Source of the DNA: an uncultured Desulfovibrio sp.
GTDB lineage: Bacteria; Desulfobacterota; Desulfovibrionia; Desulfovibrionales; Desulfovibrionaceae
Reading direction: 5' to 3'
DNA: 18,015 nucleotides
Assembly (NCBI GenBank): GCA_937926875.1
Contig: CALBAX010000040.1
Coordinates: forward strand, 1-18,015
Shown here: piece after piece, positions 15,349 to 18,015 of the stretch
Numbering within the stretch: position 1 is the stretch's first letter
Layout: each line of letters opens with the position of its first letter
Notes under the pieces: model-generated
The model's database searches: none
Seen by the model: the letters and a program-made list of their open reading frames with translations, nothing else
Told to the model about the DNA's origin: nothing
Made by a program: the position numbers and the translations under genes

Positions 15349-15360
15349 CGCTTGCAAGCG
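15349..15360. promoter_or_regulatory. 12-bp palindrome upstream of nfnA (possible operator)
   Basis: CGCTTGCAAGCG is a perfect palindrome 61-72 bases before the nfnA start codon. On the minus strand the TTGCAA in it is followed 17 bp later by TAAGCT, a poor -10, so it could overlap a weak promoter. No known regulator's consensus is recognised. Confidence 0.35.
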
Positions 15361-15489
15361 TTGCGGTATGAAATGAGGGATTGTGAAAAGGGGGGCGCCG
15401 CTTATCTTTGGGAGCACAGGCGTAAAAACTGCTTATGACTTGATGATGCTTTTAGATGGTAAAATGCAAGTAATATAAAAATGAGCAAG

Positions 15490-15501
15490 GTAAAATTTTA
15501 C
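15490..15501. promoter_or_regulatory. AT-rich palindrome GTAAAATTTTAC (possible operator)
   Basis: A perfect 12-bp palindrome. Its right half TTTTAC also pairs with GTAAAA at 15505-15510 across three bases. It lies 54 bases upstream of the -35 box of the orphan gene, and two other GTAAAA copies lie farther upstream. Binding by a regulator or nucleoid protein is possible but unproven. Confidence 0.35.
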
Positions 15502-15554
15502 ATTGTAAAAGTTTTTATAAGGATGACGTTTTATATTATTGGAAAAATATTGAG

Positions 15555-15585
15555 TTGACAGCTTTCTGACTTTGTGTGTTATACT
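15555..15585 (+). promoter_or_regulatory. Sigma70-type promoter of the AT-rich orphan gene
   Basis: A perfect -35 TTGACA (15555-15560) and a 5-of-6 -10 TATACT (15580-15585) preceded by an extended TG (15577-15578). The spacer is 19 bp, longer than ideal, but the extended -10 can compensate. Transcription would start near 15592, giving a leader of about 14 nt that includes the ribosome site. Confidence 0.75.
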
Positions 15586-15605
15586 TAAAGAAAAAGGAGA
15601 TTTCA

Positions 15606-15938
15606 ATGTCTACTTATTATTCTGATCAACAAAGAGAAAAAGGGTATTTTGTTGCAGCTTGTCTGTCCTTGTATGACCATAAATGCTTTTTTGAAAAGAC
15701 TAAAACTTTAATGGAAGTTTTGCGGCTGTATGGTAACTGTTTAGGTATGAATCCGCATACTATAAAAAACTATCGGGACTTGTATGACTATATTGTTCCG
15801 AATCAGCGCATAGGCTGGAGAGAGGGCGTAATCTCGCCCCAGATGAAAAGTATTCTGGAAGAAGCGCGCAGGCTGGGCAGGGACGCGGCCATAGCACGCT
15901 GCCGTGCCTGGCTGGTGACAGATGGGGAGGAAGACTAA
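15606..15938 (+). CDS. Small orphan protein of unknown function, AT-rich gene
   Basis: A 110-aa protein with AAGGAGA five bases before the ATG at 15606 and a strong promoter upstream, so expression is likely. I do not recognise it with confidence. It is soluble and probably helical. The segment MNPHTIKNYRDLYDYIVPNQRIGW (about 49-72) resembles a helix-turn-helix-like module that I recall in N-terminal parts of HNH or restriction-type proteins; this is a weak recollection. No nuclease motif follows: the C-terminus is a charged helix (MKSILEEARRLGRDAAIARCRAWL). Composition is striking: the first ~120 coding bases are about 30% GC, rising past 55% in the last ~100, while the neighbours are GC-rich. 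This suggests recent transfer, or a foreign 5' part joined to native sequence. It could be a truncated remnant. It converges on cobM. Confidence 0.7.
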   Translation: MSTYYSDQQREKGYFVAACLSLYDHKCFFEKTKTLMEVLRLYGNCLGMNPHTIKNYRDLYDYIVPNQRIGWREGVISPQMKSILEEARRLGRDAAIARCRAWLVTDGEED

Positions 15939-15947
15939 GAGAGGAAT

Positions 15948-15982
15948 GATCCGGGAAAGGCCCCAGGGCGCTTTCCCGGATC
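15948..15982. terminator. Hairpin between convergent orphan gene and cobM
   Basis: GATCCGGGAAAG (15948-15959) pairs perfectly with CTTTCCCGGATC (15971-15982), and the 11-nt interior can pair further (GCCC/GGGC). It lies between the stop codons at 15938 (plus) and 15986 (minus), 9 and 3 bases away. No T-tract in either direction, so it acts as a 3'-end structure or a weak terminator. Confidence 0.65.
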
Positions 15983-15985
15983 GCA

Positions 15986-16738
15986 TCAATCGTGGTCGGT
16001 ATGCGGGCCGCAGGTACGCGGCGCCGGGGCGTCTTCTCCTTCACCGGGCAGGACGAGGACCACGGTCTGGCGGGAGAGGCCGTTCTTTTCGATGGTCCCG
16101 GCCAGCAGGTCGAGGCGGGTGCGGATGAGCTTCTGGTCAGGCCAGCCCAGGCGGAAGGCGCAGATGACGGGCGTGGTGGCGGGCAGGGACTGTTCCAGTT
16201 CTTCCTGCATGGCGCGGGCCTGCATGGCGGAAAGGTAGACGGCCAGCGTGGTGCCGTGTCTGGCCAGATGGCGCAGGGCCTCCTGTTCGGGCATGGGCGT
16301 GCGGCCGGGCATGCGGGTCATGATCAGGCTCTGGGTGGCGCCGGGAACGGTGAAGCTGCATCCGGCAGCGGCAGCGGCGGCGCTGGCGGCCGTGATGCCG
16401 GGCACCACCTGCCAGGGGATGCCGTCCCTGTCCAGCAGGGCCAGCTGCTCGCGCAGGGCGCTGTAGACGGCAGGGTCGCCGGTGTGCAGATGCACCACGG
16501 GCTGACCGGCGCGGGCGAACTGGAGCATGAGGGAATGGCATTCTTCCAGATCCAGCGGGGCGGCGTCGATGACGCTGGCCCGGGGCGAGGCCAGATCCAG
16601 CAGGGCGGGCGGGATCATGGAACCGGCGTAGAGCAGCAGGGCGGCCTCTTCGATGAGACGTTTCCCCTTGAGGGTGAGCAGTTCCGGGTCACCGGGGCCC
16701 GCGCCGACGAAACTGACCATGCCTGGCTGCTTTTCCAT
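15986..16738 (-). CDS. cobM: Precorrin-4 / cobalt-precorrin-4 C11-methyltransferase
   Basis: A 250-aa SAM-dependent methyltransferase of the tetrapyrrole methylase family, CobM/CbiF type, which methylates C-11 of (cobalt-)precorrin-4 in corrin-ring synthesis. Visible family motifs are VGAGPGDPELLTLKG near the N-terminus, LYAGSMIPP (typical of the C11 enzyme), HLHTGDPAVYSALREQ, and VVPGITAASAAAAAAG. Length matches the family (about 250 aa). The ATG at 16738 has GGAGG five bases upstream; the frame is open to 16855 but the extension has no similarity. It lies downstream of cobL on the same strand after 288 bases. In an anaerobe the cobalt-first route would make CbiF the more exact name. Confidence 0.93.
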   Translation of the reverse strand: MEKQPGMVSFVGAGPGDPELLTLKGKRLIEEAALLLYAGSMIPPALLDLASPRASVIDAAPLDLEECHSLMLQFARAGQPVVHLHTGDPAVYSALREQLALLDRDGIPWQVVPGITAASAAAAAAGCSFTVPGATQSLIMTRMPGRTPMPEQEALRHLARHGTTLAVYLSAMQARAMQEELEQSLPATTPVICAFRLGWPDQKLIRTRLDLLAGTIEKNGLSRQTVVLVLPGEGEDAPAPRTCGPHTDHD

Positions 16739-17026
16739 AGTTTCCTCCAGTGGGCGGGGCGTGGCATCGCCATCCCGCGTCCCTGCGATGTCATGCCGGG
16801 GACTGGCGTCCGGAGGGACGCCTGCCGTCTCCCTCCTCCCCTCCATCTGCCCCAAGAGCGTTTTTTGAGGGCGTGGGATACATGCGGAGGGAGGGGACTT
16901 TTCCCCGCACGATGCGACCGGAGACGGCCCGGAAGGACATGCCCGTCGCGATGCAGGAATCTACGGGCATCGGCAGCAACGCGAGCGTCTCCTCCCCCTC
17001 CTGTAGTGATGCGCTCCCAACTTTCC
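16739..17026. other. 288-bp gap between cobL and cobM
   Basis: No supported gene. It contains a perfect hairpin (GGCGTCC 16805-16811 with GGACGCC 16816-16822), an 8-bp inverted repeat (ATGCCCGT 16939-16946 with ACGGGCAT 16963-16970), and copy B of the diverged repeat (16893-17002). No B12-riboswitch core was recognised on the minus strand. Confidence 0.5.
16893..17002. repeat. Diverged intergenic repeat, copy B
   Basis: Same orientation as copy A at 11925-12036. Shared blocks in order: GGGGACT (16893), GCGACCGGA (16914-16922), GGCCC, CGGGCATC then GCAG (from 16964), and a TCTCCT-CCCCC right end. It contains the 8-bp inverted repeat 16939-16970, part of which copy A lacks. Confidence 0.5.
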
Positions 17027-18015
17027 CTAGCCTTCGTCCCCTTCCTGCCCGGGCTTGTCCACGGCCAGCAGGAAGACGGGGTTGGCGGCGGCCAGGAAGA
17101 TGTCCTGCCCCAGCGGCCGGGAATGGGCGGACTGTACCTGCGTCACTTCGGCGGGCCAGCCCAGGGCCTCGAAAAAGGCGCGGCAGCGGGCCAGCGTATC
17201 CAGCAGGATGCAGCTCACCACCAGCCGTCCGCCGGGCAGCAGACGACGGCAGACCTGTTCCAGCAGGTTGCGGGCCCCGTCGCCGGAAAGCCCGCCGCCG
17301 ATGAAGACCCGGTGCGGGTCGGGCAGGCGCGGCAGGCACTGGGGCACTGTGCCCAGACAGACATCCACCAAGGCGGCCCCGAAGCGGCGGCGGTTCTCCT
17401 GGATGTCCATGGCACGGGAAGGGGCCCGTTCCACGGCCACCACGCGGCCCTCGTGGGCCAGACAGGCAGCCTCCAAAGCCACGGAGCCGGAACCGGCGCC
17501 CAGATCCCAGACCGTATGCCGGGGCCCGGGCCGCAGCAGGGCCAGGGCGGCGGCACGCACGGCGGGCTTGGTCAGCAGGCCGTCTTCGTGACGCAGCTCG
17601 GCGGGCAGCAGGCCGGGATGCGGACGGCGCATCTCGCCCGCAGGCGTCAGCAGGACGGTACAGACAGCGCCGAAGCTGGCGGCGGCGGCTTCTTCCAGAG
17701 CAAGGTGATGTTCCGCTTCCCTGTCGGTCCCCATGGCCTCGAACACATGCATGGCGAACCAGTCCACGCCCCTGTCCAGCAGGTGGCGGGCCAGCAGGTC
17801 GGGCGTCATGCGGGCATCGGTGAGCAGGCTGATGGGGCGTTGCCGGTGGACGGCGGCATGGAGGGGTGTCAGATCGTCGCGGCCGTGCAGGGAAAGGCAG
17901 ATGACGTCATGCCAGGGCAGGCCCAGACGGGCACAGGCCTGCTGCAGGGAACTGGCCCCGGGCAGGATGCGCACGGCTTCGGGGCCCAGCTGGCGCAGGA
18001 GCGTGGTACCGATGC
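17027..18015 (-). CDS. cobL: Precorrin-6B C5,15-methyltransferase (decarboxylating), CbiET fusion, 5' end missing
   Basis: The gene runs off the right edge; about 329 codons are visible and the frame is open to the window end (first full codon 18013-18011). The N-terminal part is the CbiE methylase domain: TLLRQLGPEAVRILPGASSLQQACARLGLPWHDV and CLSLHGRDD are diagnostic. The C-terminal part is CbiT: LTKPAVRAAALALLRPGP, the SAM motif DLGAGSGSVALEAA, and VAVERAPSRAMDIQENRRRFGA. The fused CobL/CbiET enzyme methylates C-5 and C-15 and decarboxylates the C-12 acetate side chain of precorrin-6B, in the cytoplasm. The GTG at 17974 is not the true start because conserved CbiE sequence continues upstream of it. 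It is followed on the same strand by cobM, which acts earlier in the pathway. Confidence 0.93.
   Translation of the reverse strand, partial: IGTTLLRQLGPEAVRILPGASSLQQACARLGLPWHDVICLSLHGRDDLTPLHAAVHRQRPISLLTDARMTPDLLARHLLDRGVDWFAMHVFEAMGTDREAEHHLALEEAAAASFGAVCTVLLTPAGEMRRPHPGLLPAELRHEDGLLTKPAVRAAALALLRPGPRHTVWDLGAGSGSVALEAACLAHEGRVVAVERAPSRAMDIQENRRRFGAALVDVCLGTVPQCLPRLPDPHRVFIGGGLSGDGARNLLEQVCRRLLPGGRLVVSCILLDTLARCRAFFEALGWPAEVTQVQSAHSRPLGQDIFLAAANPVFLLAVDKPGQEGDEG

Larger units (their letters stand above)
15289..15605. other. 317-bp divergent region between nfnA and the AT-rich orphan gene
   Basis: The nfnA-proximal half is GC-rich and contains the palindrome CGCTTGCAAGCG (15349-15360). From about 15420 the composition drops to about 27% GC (49 of 180 bases over 15421-15600). 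This AT-rich half has GTAAAA at 15422, 15459, 15490 and 15505 plus the palindrome GTAAAATTTTAC (15490-15501), then the promoter at 15555-15585. No small gene is supported. Confidence 0.65.

Noticed and set aside
15381..15395. TTGTGA as a Rex-type redox operator before nfnA
   Set aside because: Only a half-site is present; the expected inverted TCACAA partner is missing.
16739..17026. Cobalamin riboswitch upstream of cobM
   Set aside because: The minus strand has a CCCACTGG stretch but not the other conserved B12-box elements in order, and biosynthetic genes later in an operon seldom carry one.

Overview
This 18 kb window is GC-rich (apart from one AT-rich pocket). It looks like chromosomal DNA of a lactate-oxidising, sulfate-reducing deltaproteobacterium of the Desulfovibrio type. 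That inference rests on gene content: an FAD-linked lactate/glycolate oxidase with a GlcF-type Fe-S partner, LutC, a fused LutB-LutA protein and a lactate permease in a row, followed by an NfnAB transhydrogenase and anaerobic-type corrin methyltransferases. No rRNA, tRNA, CRISPR, insertion sequence or phage gene was found.

Layout. (1) 1-6684, plus strand: lactate uptake and oxidation. The 3' end of the FAD oxidase gene, a 430-aa Fe-S/CCG protein, LutC and a 718-aa LUD/ferredoxin/CCG fusion are tightly packed. A 378-bp gap with two strong hairpins and short repeats follows, then an LctP-family lactate permease closed by a textbook terminator. (2) 6720-9073, minus strand: a small unrecognised protein with its own promoter and terminator, then a probable surface lipoprotein downstream of an exported alpha/beta hydrolase. 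(3) 9207-9890, plus strand: a DedA membrane protein, followed by a 23-bp inverted repeat and a terminator. (4) 10170-15288, minus strand: a ModF/PhrA-like double ABC ATPase, a PHP-family histidinol-phosphatase-like enzyme, and nfnB and nfnA with overlapping ends. (5) 15420-15938: an AT-rich pocket (about 27% GC in its first 180 bp) with a small orphan gene and an excellent sigma70-type promoter, the best candidate for horizontally acquired DNA. (6) 15986-18015, minus strand: cobM/cbiF and cobL/cbiET of the cobalamin pathway, the latter running off the window.

How the genes work together. The permease imports lactate. The FAD oxidase plus Fe-S partner and the Lut proteins oxidise it to pyruvate and pass electrons to the membrane pool. 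NfnAB balances NADH, NADPH and reduced ferredoxin, which fits the same energy metabolism, although it lies in a separate transcription unit. Corrinoid synthesis is a separate function.

No clearly new biological system is visible. The most intriguing items are the AT-rich orphan gene with its GTAAAA-rich upstream region, a diverged ~110-bp intergenic repeat present twice (11925-12036 and 16893-17002), the structured gap before the lactate permease, and the exported hydrolase/lipoprotein pair.
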